From Alteraurantiacibacter aquimixticola (lineage in GTDB: Bacteria; Pseudomonadota; Alphaproteobacteria; Sphingomonadales; Sphingomonadaceae), in assembly GCF_004965515.1 (NCBI RefSeq), contig NZ_SSHH01000001.1, positions 561,280 to 625,279 on the forward strand: a DNA stretch of 64,000 bases, in the 5' to 3' direction. The notes beneath the pieces are model-generated. The model had not been told where the DNA came from and did not search any database. It worked only from the letters and a program-made list of their open reading frames with translations. Shown here piece by piece: positions 1-8,212 of this stretch (the first letter of the stretch is position 1; each line of letters starts with the position of its first letter). The position numbers were made by a program, and so were the translations under genes.

Positions 1-1
1 C

Positions 2-442
2 GACGCGCAGATGGATTTCGACTTCGCCAAGGTGGTGGAGACGTCGAAGGACAATCCTGTTTTCTATGTCCAGTATGCCCATGCGCGGATCTGTTCGACC
101 CTGCGCAAGGGTGCGGCGGAGGGGCTGGAACCCTCCGATGCGGACCTGTCGGGCCTTGGTGCGGACGAGATGGCCCTGATCGCGCAGGCTGCGCAATTCC
201 CGCGTGAGGTTGAGGCCGCCGCCAAGGCGCGCGAACCGCACCGCATCGCCTTCTATCTCTATGATTTGGCCTCCGCTTTTCACAGCTACTACAATCTGGG
301 CAATGACGATGCGCAGAAGCGGATCATCCTGGCACAGGACCCGGCGCTTTCTGCGGCAAGGCTTTTCCTCTCCGTCCAGATCGGGCAAGTATTGCGCAAT
401 GGGCTCGCCCTTTTGGGCGTGGACGCTGTCGAGGAGCTGTAG
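2..442 (+). CDS. argS: Arginyl-tRNA synthetase, C-terminal part (cut by window edge)
   Basis: This is the 3' end of arginyl-tRNA synthetase, the cytoplasmic enzyme that charges tRNA-Arg. The frame is open to the left window edge, so only about 146 C-terminal residues are present and the catalytic core lies outside. The visible part is the helical DALR-type anticodon-binding domain. The segment FYLYDLASAFHSYYN, near residues 84-98 of the fragment, is the recognisable ArgS signature there. The stop is followed after three bases by the SPOR-domain gene, so the two are probably cotranscribed, an order common in alphaproteobacteria. The call rests on the C-terminal domain only. Confidence 0.93.
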   Translation, partial: DAQMDFDFAKVVETSKDNPVFYVQYAHARICSTLRKGAAEGLEPSDADLSGLGADEMALIAQAAQFPREVEAAAKAREPHRIAFYLYDLASAFHSYYNLGNDDAQKRIILAQDPALSAARLFLSVQIGQVLRNGLALLGVDAVEEL

Positions 443-445
443 TGG

Positions 446-1189
446 ATGAGCTGGCCGAACGGGGATGAGGGCAAGGACGATGCCGCCGATCTCGGGGCGG
501 ATAGCACCTATGAGGCTGATGAGCAGCTTGCGCTCAGCGATGACGACGATGCTCTTCCATGGCTCGAATCGGATGAGGATTACGAGGAAGAGGGCGGCGA
601 TTACCGCATCCTGATCTTCGGCGCGGTCGCTGTGCTGATGCTGGCCGGCATCCTGTTCGGTGTGAGCCAGTTCCTTGGCAGTAGTGCGACGCAGGGCGAG
701 ATCGTCGCCGATGGCAGCACGATCGAGGCGCCGGACGAACCCTACAAGATGCGCCCGGAAGATCCCGGTGGCACCGAGGTGGCGGGCACCGGCGACGTCA
801 GCTTCCAGGTTGGTGAGGGCCAGGAAACCGTGGGCCAACTGGCCGCGGGCGAAGTGCCGAGCCCGTCTATCGATGTGGACCAGCAGCGCAGCGGCGATGA
901 AACGCCTGCTCCCGCTCCCGCGCCGAGCCCGTCCCCGACGCAGGCTGCGCTGAGCGGTGTGGGCGTGCAGGTGGGCGCCTTTTCCACCCGCCAGTCCGCC
1001 GAAAGCGGCTGGAGCCAGCTGAGCAACCGCTATTCCGTACTGCAGGGCCACAATCACCGCATCATCGAAGGGCGGGCCGATAGCGGTGTGATCTATCGCC
1101 TGCAGGCCGTCACGGCCAATGCCGATGCGGCGGATGCCTTGTGCCGTTCGATCCGCAATGCGGGTGGCGATTGCCAGGTCAAGCGCTGA
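446..1189 (+). CDS. SPOR-domain inner-membrane protein
   Basis: The product is 247 residues long. The first 50 residues are very acidic and cytoplasmic. One membrane segment follows at about 54-78, then a periplasmic linker rich in Pro, Ala and Ser, and a C-terminal SPOR domain from about 170 that begins GVGVQVGAFSTRQSAE. SPOR domains bind denuded glycan strands of septal peptidoglycan, so a division-site or cell-wall role is likely. The partner is unknown. It sits three bases after argS and upstream of nagZ. The nagZ-scpAB neighbourhood agrees with a link to wall turnover and the cell cycle. A specific name such as DedD or FtsN cannot be justified. Confidence 0.85.
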   Translation: MSWPNGDEGKDDAADLGADSTYEADEQLALSDDDDALPWLESDEDYEEEGGDYRILIFGAVAVLMLAGILFGVSQFLGSSATQGEIVADGSTIEAPDEPYKMRPEDPGGTEVAGTGDVSFQVGEGQETVGQLAAGEVPSPSIDVDQQRSGDETPAPAPAPSPSPTQAALSGVGVQVGAFSTRQSAESGWSQLSNRYSVLQGHNHRIIEGRADSGVIYRLQAVTANADAADALCRSIRNAGGDCQVKR

Positions 1190-1203
1190 CACGGGGCTGC
1201 AAT

Positions 1204-1241
1204 CCACAATATTGTGGTGTCGGGGGCGATCTTGCGCCCCC
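1204..1241 (+). other. Palindrome plus GC hairpin before nagZ
   Basis: In the 115-base gap before nagZ there is a perfect 14-base palindrome, CCACAATATTGTGG, at 1204-1217. A hairpin follows with arms GGGGGCG (1222-1228) and CGCCCCC (1235-1241) and a six-base loop. No T-run follows, so it is not a standard intrinsic terminator. It could be an operator plus attenuating hairpin, or an mRNA processing or stability element. Function is unknown. Confidence 0.4.
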
Positions 1242-1304
1242 TGTCCACATCATCTGGTGGTTAAGCGCTTGCGGGGGTGCGTCTTTCCTGCGAATTTCAC
1301 CTGC

Positions 1305-2315
1305 ATGACGCCTGCCATTTTCGGTATCGCCGGTCTCTCGCTGAGCGAGGAGGAACGCGCCTTCTTCAAGGAGGCGGACCCGGCGGGCTACATATTGTTC
1401 GGCCGGAACGTCGAAAACCGCGAGCAGCTGCGCGCGCTGACCGATGAATTGCGCAGCATCCACGGGCGCGAGCGCCTGCTTATCTCGATCGACCAGGAAG
1501 GCGGCCGCGTGGCGCGGATGAAGCCGCCTGTCTGGGATGCCTATCCGCCCGGCTGGGCCTTTGCCGAATTGTGGCAGCAAGCCCCCGCCAGCGCGATCGA
1601 GGCGGTGCGGGCTAATTCGCAATTGCTCGGCATGGACCTTGCCGAAGTGGGCATCTCGGTCGATTACACCCCCCTGCTCGATGTGCGCGAGGCAGGCGCG
1701 CATGACGTGATCGGCGACCGCGCCCTGGGTGACGAGCCGAAGCAGGTGGCGGCGCTGGGCCGCGCCGTGTTGGATGGTCTTTCCCGCGCAGGCGTCACCG
1801 GCTGCATCAAGCACATGCCGGGCCATGGCCGCGCCTCGGCCGATAGCCACAAGGAGCTGCCCGTCGTCAGCGCCAGCGCGGAGGAGCTGGAGCGCGATAT
1901 CGCCCCCTTCCGCACGCTGAACGATGCACCCATCGCGATGAGTGCGCATATCCTCTTCAAGGCCTGGGACAAGGACAATCCGGCCACGCTGTCCAAGCGC
2001 ATCGTCAAGGATATCATCCGCGGCGAAATCGGCTTTTCCGGCCTGCTGCTGACCGACGATATCGACATGGAAGCGCTCGACGGGACCATCCCCGAACGCG
2101 CCGAGGCGGCGATTGCGGCGGGCTGCGACGTGGTGCTCAATTGCTGGGCCAAGATGGACGACCAGGTCGGCATTGCCGAGCGCCTGCCCGCGATGGGCGT
2201 CGAGGTTGCTAAGCGCCTCGAAGCGGCGCTTGCTTACCCGAAGCCGCAACCGGCCGACCGTGCGGAACTGCTCGCCACCCGCGACGGCCTGCTCAAGATT
2301 GCGAGCGCGGCATGA
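1305..2315 (+). CDS. nagZ: Beta-N-acetylhexosaminidase NagZ (GH3)
   Basis: NagZ removes N-acetylglucosamine from GlcNAc-anhydroMurNAc peptides during cytoplasmic peptidoglycan recycling. The predicted 336 residues match the usual length of about 340. The GH3 barrel shows IDQEGGRV early, the loop KHMPGHG at residues 169-175 followed by D180-S-H182 (the mobile His/Asp acid-base loop of NagZ), and LTDDIDM with the nucleophile in the Asp pair 251-252. The frame is open further upstream, but the ATG at 1305 begins MTPAIFGIAGLSL, where homologous enzymes begin. The stop overlaps the scpA start by four bases, so the two are translationally coupled. Confidence 0.93.
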   Translation: MTPAIFGIAGLSLSEEERAFFKEADPAGYILFGRNVENREQLRALTDELRSIHGRERLLISIDQEGGRVARMKPPVWDAYPPGWAFAELWQQAPASAIEAVRANSQLLGMDLAEVGISVDYTPLLDVREAGAHDVIGDRALGDEPKQVAALGRAVLDGLSRAGVTGCIKHMPGHGRASADSHKELPVVSASAEELERDIAPFRTLNDAPIAMSAHILFKAWDKDNPATLSKRIVKDIIRGEIGFSGLLLTDDIDMEALDGTIPERAEAAIAAGCDVVLNCWAKMDDQVGIAERLPAMGVEVAKRLEAALAYPKPQPADRAELLATRDGLLKIASAA

Positions 2316-3124
2316 ACGAGGACGGCCTGATGTTCGGCGCCGAAGAGGCGGAGGCCGAGGGCGCCGATGAGTGGGGCGGCCCCGCCGCGCCCACGGAAAA
2401 CACCGCTGCGCTCTATCTCGAACTCGATGGCTGGGAAGGGCCGCTGGACCTGCTGCTCGACCTCGCACGGCGGCAGAAGGTCGACCTGAAGTCGATTTCT
2501 ATCCTCGCGCTGGTGGATCAGTATATCGTCTATATCGAGCGGGCCGAGGCGCTGAAGCTGGAGATTGCCGCCGATTACCTGGTGATGGCGGCCTGGCTCG
2601 CTTACCTCAAGAGCTCGATGCTGCTCCCGAAGGAGGAGCAGGAGGATCCCTCTCCCGAAGAACTGGCCCTGCGCCTGCAATTGCGGCTGGAACGCCTCGG
2701 CGCGATGCGCGATGCCGCCGCCCGGCTGATGGCGCGCGACCGCGTGGGCCGTGACGTCTTCGTTCGCGGTGCGCCGGAGGGGCTGAAGGTCCTGAGGAAG
2801 AACCAGTGGCAGTGCGATTGGTATCAGCTCGTGCGTGCCTATGGGCAGGTCAAGCTGCGGACGGAGCCGGTGGTGCACATGGTCGCCAACCGCCCGGTGA
2901 TGACGCTCGATTCGGCGATCGACCGCGTCTCCGCCATGCTCGGCGTAACGCTGGACTGGATGGAATTGCGCAGCTTCCTGCCCGGTGATGCAGAGCCTCG
3001 GCTGAAGAAATCCGCGCTTGCTTCCAGCTTCGTCGCCGCGCTGGAGCTGGCGAAGATGGGCAAGGCGGAACTTCGCCAGGAGGAGATTTTCGGACCGCTG
3101 CATCTGAGGCGCGTGAAGGCATGA
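2312..3124 (+). CDS. scpA: Segregation and condensation protein A
   Basis: ScpA is the kleisin subunit of the Smc-ScpAB condensin complex that compacts and segregates the chromosome. The 270-residue product has an acidic N-terminal extension of about 35 residues, then the family block ELDGWEGPLDLLLDLARRQK and the conserved helix around DYLVMAAWLAYLKSSMLLP. A C-terminal winged-helix part ends in EIFGPLHLRR. An internal ATG at 2330 is an alternative start. The ATG at 2312 gives an ATGA overlap with nagZ, and the gene overlaps scpB the same way, so the three form one coupled unit. Confidence 0.93.
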   Translation: MNEDGLMFGAEEAEAEGADEWGGPAAPTENTAALYLELDGWEGPLDLLLDLARRQKVDLKSISILALVDQYIVYIERAEALKLEIAADYLVMAAWLAYLKSSMLLPKEEQEDPSPEELALRLQLRLERLGAMRDAAARLMARDRVGRDVFVRGAPEGLKVLRKNQWQCDWYQLVRAYGQVKLRTEPVVHMVANRPVMTLDSAIDRVSAMLGVTLDWMELRSFLPGDAEPRLKKSALASSFVAALELAKMGKAELRQEEIFGPLHLRRVKA

Positions 3125-3783
3125 GCGATACACCCTCCGATCTCGCCCGCGCGGTGGAAGCGACCTTGTTCGCGGCGGAAGAGCCGATGTCGGCGGACCA
3201 GATTTCCGCCCATCTCGAAGGTGCCGACGTGCGCGAGGTCCTGCGCGAACTGGCCGAACATTACGAGGGCCGCGGCATTGCGCTGGTCGAGCGTGGGCGG
3301 CGCTGGCAATTCCAGACCGCGTCCGACCTCGCCCACCTGCTGCGGCGCGAGAAGGAACAGCTCCGCCGCCTTTCGCGCGCGGCCACCGAAGTGCTTGCCA
3401 TCGTCGCCTATCACGAACCGGTCAGCCGCGCGGAGATCGAGGCGATTCGCGGCGTGCAGACCTCCTCCGGCACGCTCGATGTGCTGATGGAGGCAGGCTG
3501 GGTGCGCGCGGCAGGACGGCGCGAAGTACCCGGACGGCCGGTAATTTATGCGACGACCCCTGAATTTCTGTCACATTTCGGGCTCAAGACGCGCCGTGAC
3601 CTGCCGGGAATCGATGAGCTGAAGGCTGCCGGCCTGCTCGACCCGGTCGACGACGCCTTTGATGACATGATGGAGCAGCAAGCCGCGGAAACCGAAGCGC
3701 CCGAAGCGGATGATGACAGCGGCCAGAGCGACGAAACGCCCGATTTCGTCGACGATACAGAGACGCTGGAAAACCCCGAATAA
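3121..3783 (+). CDS. scpB: Segregation and condensation protein B
   Basis: ScpB is the dimeric winged-helix (KITE) partner that binds ScpA in the Smc complex. The 220-residue product has two tandem winged-helix units over about residues 1-165. The family signature AIVAYHEPVSRAEIEAIRGV lies in the second, followed by GRPVIYATTPEFLSHFGL. The last 50 residues are an acidic, disordered tail, common in alphaproteobacterial homologues. The start overlaps scpA by four bases. Forty-two bases separate it from tatA on the same strand. Confidence 0.93.
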   Translation: MSDTPSDLARAVEATLFAAEEPMSADQISAHLEGADVREVLRELAEHYEGRGIALVERGRRWQFQTASDLAHLLRREKEQLRRLSRAATEVLAIVAYHEPVSRAEIEAIRGVQTSSGTLDVLMEAGWVRAAGRREVPGRPVIYATTPEFLSHFGLKTRRDLPGIDELKAAGLLDPVDDAFDDMMEQQAAETEAPEADDDSGQSDETPDFVDDTETLENPE

Positions 3784-3825
3784 AGCGCCTAGACTCTGGC
3801 TTCTGACGATTTCGGAGAGTTTCTA

Positions 3826-4059
3826 GTGAATATCGGACCAGTCCAGATCCTGATCATCGCGCTGGTGATCCTCATCCTGTTCGGCCGCGGCCGGATTTCG
3901 GAGATGATGGGCGATTTCGGCAAGGGCGTGAAAAGCTTCCGCAAGGGCCTCTCGGAGGAGGATGAAGCGGGCAAGGCTGAAGCGGCCAAGATCGTGCACG
4001 ACGCGAAGCCCGCTTCCGAAACGGTCGAGAGCGCTCCGGCGGACAAGACCTCGAACTAA
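3826..4059 (+). CDS. tatA: Sec-independent translocase subunit TatA
   Basis: TatA oligomerises to form the conduit of the twin-arginine translocase, which exports folded proteins across the inner membrane. The 77-residue product has the expected plan: one membrane helix at about 5-20 (VQILIIALVILILF), the FGRGRI hinge, an amphipathic helix with Phe-Gly (MMGDFGKGVKSF), and a charged disordered tail. Translation starts at GTG 3826. No in-frame ATG precedes the membrane helix. TatB follows after 23 bases and TatC after a palindromic repeat, giving a complete tatABC set. Confidence 0.93.
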   Translation: MNIGPVQILIIALVILILFGRGRISEMMGDFGKGVKSFRKGLSEEDEAGKAEAAKIVHDAKPASETVESAPADKTSN

Positions 4060-4082
4060 GCTTCTGACGGGCGCCGCCTGAC

Positions 4083-4496
4083 ATGTTTGATATCGGCGCA
4101 CAGGAAATCCTGCTGATCGTGGTCGTGGCGATTCTCGTCATCGGCCCGAAGGATATGCCTGCTGCATTGCGCGTCGCGGGCCGCTGGATCGGCAAGATGC
4201 GGCGCATGTCGGCGCATTTCCGCACCGGCCTCGATTCCATGATTCGCGAGGCGGAGATGGAGGAGATGGAAAAGAAGTGGAAGGCGCAGAACGAGAAGAT
4301 CATGCGCCAGCACCCCAATGGCGGCCCGGCCGAGATGGAGCAGACGGGGGCCTATCCGCCCCCTAAGAAGGGCGACGCCCAGCCTGAGGCGCCCAAGCCG
4401 GACGCAGAGCCCGACCCAGCGGCAGGCGCCAGCGCGGAAAGCGCGGCACAAGTCGAACCTGCGCCTGATGTCGATGAAGGATCGCCCAAGGCATGA
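4083..4496 (+). CDS. tatB: Sec-independent translocase subunit TatB
   Basis: TatB joins TatC to form the receptor for twin-arginine signal peptides. The 137-residue product starts MFDIGAQEILLIVVVAILVIGPKDMP. That is a single membrane helix followed by the Gly-Pro hinge typical of TatB, a long charged amphipathic helix to about residue 75, and a Pro/Ala/Glu-rich tail. Its place between tatA and tatC and its longer helix distinguish it from TatA. A dispersed palindromic repeat lies just after its stop. Confidence 0.93.
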   Translation: MFDIGAQEILLIVVVAILVIGPKDMPAALRVAGRWIGKMRRMSAHFRTGLDSMIREAEMEEMEKKWKAQNEKIMRQHPNGGPAEMEQTGAYPPPKKGDAQPEAPKPDAEPDPAAGASAESAAQVEPAPDVDEGSPKA

Positions 4497-4506
4497 GCAT
4501 CCCGGT

Positions 4507-4610
4507 CCGTCATTGCGAGCGAAGCGAAGCAATCCAGTCCCAAGCGATATTCTTTCTCGCGACGTCTGTAACTGGATTGCCACGTCGCCTTGCGGCTCCT
4601 CGCAATGACG
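4507..4610 (+). repeat. Dispersed palindromic repeat family A, copy 1
   Basis: This 104-base inverted repeat lies between tatB and tatC. The outer arms read GTCATTGCGAG and CTCGCAATGAC, and inner arms CAATCCAG and CTGGATTGCC are nested inside. The same nested arms occur at 7104-7199 and 30550-30641, so it is a repeat family. As RNA it would fold into a long imperfect hairpin between two cotranscribed genes. Similar elements are widespread in alphaproteobacteria. Confidence 0.9.
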
Positions 4611-4629
4611 AAGCAGCTGAGGCTAATCC

Positions 4630-5463
4630 ATGGCCATGAAGCTCAAGGATCTCGACGAAACGCAGGCCCCGCTGCTCGACCATCTGATCGAGCTGAGGAA
4701 GCGGCTGGTGCGCGCCGTGATGGCACTCGCCGTTGCCTTTGCCGTCTGCCTCTATTTCGCCGACGACATCTTCGGCATCCTCGTGCGCCCGCTGGTCCAG
4801 GCCTTTCCCGCGGGCGAGGGGCGGCTGATCTTCACCCGCCTCTACGAAGCCTTTTTCGTCGAGATCAAGGTGGCGCTGTTCGCCGCTTTCTTCCTCAGTT
4901 TCCCGATCATCGCCAACCAGCTCTGGGCCTTTATCGCGCCTGGTCTCTATGCGCGCGAGAAGAAGGCTTTCCTGCCTTTCCTGCTGGCCACGCCGGTGCT
5001 GTTCGCCATGGGCGCGAGCCTTGCCTATTTCGTGGTCATGCCCACCGCCTTCACCTGGTTCCTCGGCTTCCAGGGCGAGGCCGGCGGGCTGGAGAGCGAA
5101 GCGCTGCCGACCATGGGCGAATATCTCGACCTGGTGATGCGCTTCATCCTCGCCTTCGGGGCAAGCTTCCTGCTGCCGGTGCTGCTGCTGCTGTTGAACC
5201 GCGCGGGCATTGTCAGCCGCGCGCAGCTGGCGGGCGCGCGCCGCTATGTGCTGGTGGCGATCCTGATCATCTCCGCCATCATCACCCCGCCCGATGCGGT
5301 CAGCCTGCTGATCCTGGCCGCGCCGCTCTACCTGCTGTTCGAAGGCTCGCTGCTGGTGATGTATTTCAGCGAGAAGAAGGACGCGGAGATGGCCGGGGAC
5401 GAGGACGCCGACGACGAGAGCGAGAACGAAGCCGAGGCGATCGAGGCACCGAAGGAAGGCTAA
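4630..5463 (+). CDS. tatC: Sec-independent translocase subunit TatC
   Basis: TatC is the polytopic core of the Tat receptor and binds the twin-arginine motif. The 277-residue product has six predicted membrane segments between about residues 22 and 245. It has the N-terminal family motif LLDHLIELRKRLVRA, the block FPIIANQLWAFIAPGLYAREK, and AIITPPDAVSLLILAAPLYL near the C terminus. An acidic tail of about 30 residues follows. ATG 4630 is taken as the start; the ATG at 4636 is equally possible. The gene ends three bases before the stop of the convergent amidohydrolase. Confidence 0.94.
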   Translation: MAMKLKDLDETQAPLLDHLIELRKRLVRAVMALAVAFAVCLYFADDIFGILVRPLVQAFPAGEGRLIFTRLYEAFFVEIKVALFAAFFLSFPIIANQLWAFIAPGLYAREKKAFLPFLLATPVLFAMGASLAYFVVMPTAFTWFLGFQGEAGGLESEALPTMGEYLDLVMRFILAFGASFLLPVLLLLLNRAGIVSRAQLAGARRYVLVAILIISAIITPPDAVSLLILAAPLYLLFEGSLLVMYFSEKKDAEMAGDEDADDESENEAEAIEAPKEG

Positions 5464-5466
5464 GGC

Positions 5467-7215
5467 CTACTCCGCTTCCTCCGCCTGCCACACACGGCGC
5501 CCGGCGATCCAGGTCTGCAGGATGTTCACATCACGCAGCATGTCCGCATTGAGGATCAGCGGATCGTCATCGAGCACCAGGAAATCGGCCCTTTCGCCCA
5601 CGGCCAGCGATCCGAAACGCCCCTCGGCAAAACCCGCATAGGCCCCGCCTGCCGTATAGGCGGCGAGCGCCGTCTCGCGGCTTACCGCCTCTTCCGGACG
5701 CCAGCCGCCCAGCGGCTCGCCATTCGCATCGGTGCGGCTGATCGCGACCGCCAGTCCCTCCAGCGCATCGGCTGCCTCGACCGGCGCATCCGATCCGAAA
5801 GCGAGCGGCGCGCCCGTCGCTGCGATTGAGCGCCATGCATAGGCGCCCGCCAGCCGGTCCGGCCCCAGCCGCGCCTCCGCCATCAGCCGGTCGGAGGTCT
5901 GATGGACGGGTTGCATGCTGGCGATGATGCCGTGTTGCGAGAACAGCGGGATGTCCACGGGATCGACGATCTGCGCATGCTCGATGCGCCAGCGCCGGTC
6001 GCCGGTGAAATCGGCGGAGAGTTGGTCGATCGCGGCGAGAGCCTCCGCATTGGCACCATCGCCGATCGCGTGGATCGCCACCTGGAAGCCGTCCATCGCA
6101 GCGCGGCTCATCAAATTGCGCAGCTGCGTGCCGTTGATGACCTGCAGCCCGCGATTGCCCACATCGTCGTGGTAATCCTCTTTGAGCACCGCCCCGCGCG
6201 ATCCCAGCGCGCCGTCGAGCCACAGCTTCACGCCGTTCAGGCGCAGCCGGTCCTCATAAAGCCACGTCGTCGGGCCGGTGCCGCCGATCAGCAGCATCTC
6301 CGGAACGCTGGCGGCATAGGACATGACGCGCAATTGCAGCCGCCCGGTATCGCCCGCGCGGCGGAAGGTCATCCAGTCCTCGATAGCGGTGCCCATATCG
6401 GCGACCGCGGTCACGCCGTGGGAAAAGAATTCCTGCTGCGCCTCGTGGAAGGCGAGGTCGCGATCCTCGGGGCGGGGAGGGGGCACCTGCGCGTTGACCA
6501 GCGCCATCGCATTGTCGACCAGCACGCCGGAGGGTTCGCGCGATCCGGCCAGCCGCACGATCCGGCCGCCTTCGGGATCTGGCGTCCGCGCGGTGATCCC
6601 GGCGGCGCGCAGGGCGGCGGAGTTGGCCCATACCGCATGGCCGTCCACCCGTTCGAGCACGATGGGCCGGTCCGTCACCGCGTCGAGCTCGGCGGCGGTG
6701 GGAAAGCGCCCCAAGCCCCAGATCTCCTGGTTCCAGCCGCGCCCGACCAGCCAGGGCCGGTTGGGGAAACGGGCGGAATATTCGGCCACCAGCGCCTGCG
6801 CCTCTTCCAGGCTCTTTGTCTGGCTCAAATCGAGCGTCAGCTTGGACAGGCCCAGCGACATCACATGCGCGTGGCTGTCGATCAGGCCGGGAATGACCAC
6901 GCGGCCCTGCATGTCCTCGTAATAGTCGACCTCGCCTTCGGGCCGGTCGCCGAAATCGAGCAGCTGGACGATCCGCCCCTCTTCATCGACCACCATGCCG
7001 GCGAAACGATCCACGCTGCCGTCGCGGTGGATGGAGATGCCCTCGACATTGTCGAAATGCGTGTCGGCGAGCGCGGGGGTGGGAAGGGCGAACAAAGCAA
7101 TCGCCGTCATTGCGAGGAGCGAAGCGACGCGGCAATCCAGGGCCGTTGCGCGCTGCCGCTCTGGATTGCCGCGGGGCCGTTGGCCCCTCGCAATGACGGT
7201 CCTGAAGCCAATCAT
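5467..7215 (-). CDS. Exported amidohydrolase (YtcJ-like) with a repeat inserted in its signal peptide
   Basis: This is a metal-dependent hydrolase of the amidohydrolase_3/YtcJ type, 582 residues from the chosen start. It shows the metal-binding DSHAH (His115, His117), HAIGDGAN (His382, Asp386) and the late GSDAPVE Asp476. The substrate is unknown; relatives hydrolyse N-substituted amides. The start at 7215 forms an ATGA overlap with the upstream dehydrogenase stop and has GGAGG seven bases before it. Codons about 6-37 come from palindromic repeat A. Without that insert the N terminus would read MIGFRTIALFALPTPALA-D, a classic short signal peptide. The ATG at 7110, inside the repeat edge, is a weaker alternative start. 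Confidence 0.85.
   Translation of the reverse strand: MIGFRTVIARGQRPRGNPERQRATALDCRVASLLAMTAIALFALPTPALADTHFDNVEGISIHRDGSVDRFAGMVVDEEGRIVQLLDFGDRPEGEVDYYEDMQGRVVIPGLIDSHAHVMSLGLSKLTLDLSQTKSLEEAQALVAEYSARFPNRPWLVGRGWNQEIWGLGRFPTAAELDAVTDRPIVLERVDGHAVWANSAALRAAGITARTPDPEGGRIVRLAGSREPSGVLVDNAMALVNAQVPPPRPEDRDLAFHEAQQEFFSHGVTAVADMGTAIEDWMTFRRAGDTGRLQLRVMSYAASVPEMLLIGGTGPTTWLYEDRLRLNGVKLWLDGALGSRGAVLKEDYHDDVGNRGLQVINGTQLRNLMSRAAMDGFQVAIHAIGDGANAEALAAIDQLSADFTGDRRWRIEHAQIVDPVDIPLFSQHGIIASMQPVHQTSDRLMAEARLGPDRLAGAYAWRSIAATGAPLAFGSDAPVEAADALEGLAVAISRTDANGEPLGGWRPEEAVSRETALAAYTAGGAYAGFAEGRFGSLAVGERADFLVLDDDPLILNADMLRDVNILQTWIAGRRVWQAEEAE
7104..7199 (-). repeat. Dispersed palindromic repeat family A, copy 2 (inside a coding region)
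   Basis: This 96-base copy has the same nested arms as the copies at 4507 and 30550, running from CCGTCATTGCGAG to CTCGCAATGACGG. Its length is a multiple of three and it contains no in-frame stop, so it adds exactly 32 codons to the amidohydrolase gene. It lies between the ribosome binding site/start codon and the hydrophobic part of the signal peptide. Its distal end encodes VASLLAM, which would lengthen the hydrophobic core. Confidence 0.9.
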
Positions 7216-8111
7216 GCCGCGGCCTCCGGAAGGTGACGGATCAGGGCGGAGGTATCCTGACGACTGCCGCCCATGGCCTGCACCTGCGCATAGAACTGGT
7301 CGACCAAGGCGGTGACGGGGAGCGAGAGGCCAGTATCCTTCGCCTCTGCCAAGACGATGGCGAGGTCCTTGCGCATCCAGTCGACCGCAAAGCCGAAGTC
7401 GAATTCGCCCTTCGCCATCGTGTCCCAGCGATTGTCCATCTGCCAGCTCTGCGCCGCGCCGCCGCTGATCGCTTCGAACACCTTGCCCATGTCGAGCCCG
7501 CTCGCCTGTGCCAGCCGCACGCCTTCGGAAAGGCCCGCCAGCAGTCCGGCGATGCAGACCTGGTTCACCGCCTTCGCACCCTGTCCCGCGCCCGCTGCGC
7601 CGATATGGACGATGCGCGCGGCATAGGCCTGCATGACCGGCTGCGCCTTGGCCATGGCAGCGTCCGATCCGCCGCACATGATGGAAAGCTTGCCGTTCTC
7701 CGCACCCGCCTGTCCGCCGGAAACGGGCGCATCGACCGTCATCAGGCCCAGCCGCTCCGCCTCTGCCGCGATGCGCCGCGCGATGGCGGGGCTGACGGTC
7801 GTGTGATCGACGAACAAAGCGCCCGGTTTCATTGCCGCCAGCGCGCCGCTGTCTCCCAGCATGACCGAGGCGAGATCGTCGTCATTGCCGAGGCAGGCGA
7901 GCACCATATCCGCATCTCGCACGGCCTCGCTTGCGGAAGCGGCCAGCGTCACTTCCAAACCCTGCGCCTTGCAGCCCGCCAGCCAAGCCTCGCCCCGGCT
8001 TGCAGTGCGGTTCCATCCGGTGACCTTGAGCCCGGCGGCGGCGAGGTGGCGCGCCATGGGGCCGCCCATCACGCCAAGCCCCAGAAATGCGACATTTGTT
8101 CGTGCGTTCAT
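7212..8111 (-). CDS. NAD(P)-dependent beta-hydroxyacid dehydrogenase
   Basis: The 299-residue product belongs to the 3-hydroxyisobutyrate/tartronate semialdehyde dehydrogenase family. The Rossmann motif FLGLGVMGGPMA (residues 9-20) starts the coenzyme domain. DAPVSGG (127-133) is the substrate-binding stretch, and GAKAVNQ carries the catalytic Lys180. The exact substrate cannot be read from the sequence. The frame is open further upstream, but ATG 8111 places the Rossmann strand at the usual position. The stop overlaps the amidohydrolase start (ATGA), so the two are probably one operon. The promoter must lie in the 101-base divergent gap shared with ilvA. Confidence 0.87.
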   Translation of the reverse strand: MNARTNVAFLGLGVMGGPMARHLAAAGLKVTGWNRTASRGEAWLAGCKAQGLEVTLAASASEAVRDADMVLACLGNDDDLASVMLGDSGALAAMKPGALFVDHTTVSPAIARRIAAEAERLGLMTVDAPVSGGQAGAENGKLSIMCGGSDAAMAKAQPVMQAYAARIVHIGAAGAGQGAKAVNQVCIAGLLAGLSEGVRLAQASGLDMGKVFEAISGGAAQSWQMDNRWDTMAKGEFDFGFAVDWMRKDLAIVLAEAKDTGLSLPVTALVDQFYAQVQAMGGSRQDTSALIRHLPEAAA

Positions 8112-8212
8112 GGGTGACGCTCTGCCTGCTTGACGCCAGCAAGGCAATCTTTGCTGACGGAAAGACACCAGCAGGGTTTCCCTTGCGCGAAAATCTGCGA
8201 TAGGCCGCTGCC

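Noticed and set aside
4590-5552. A 320-codon frame overlapping tatC in another phase
   Set aside because: The Arg/Ala/Gly-rich translation matches nothing, while the overlapping frame is an intact TatC with six membrane segments.
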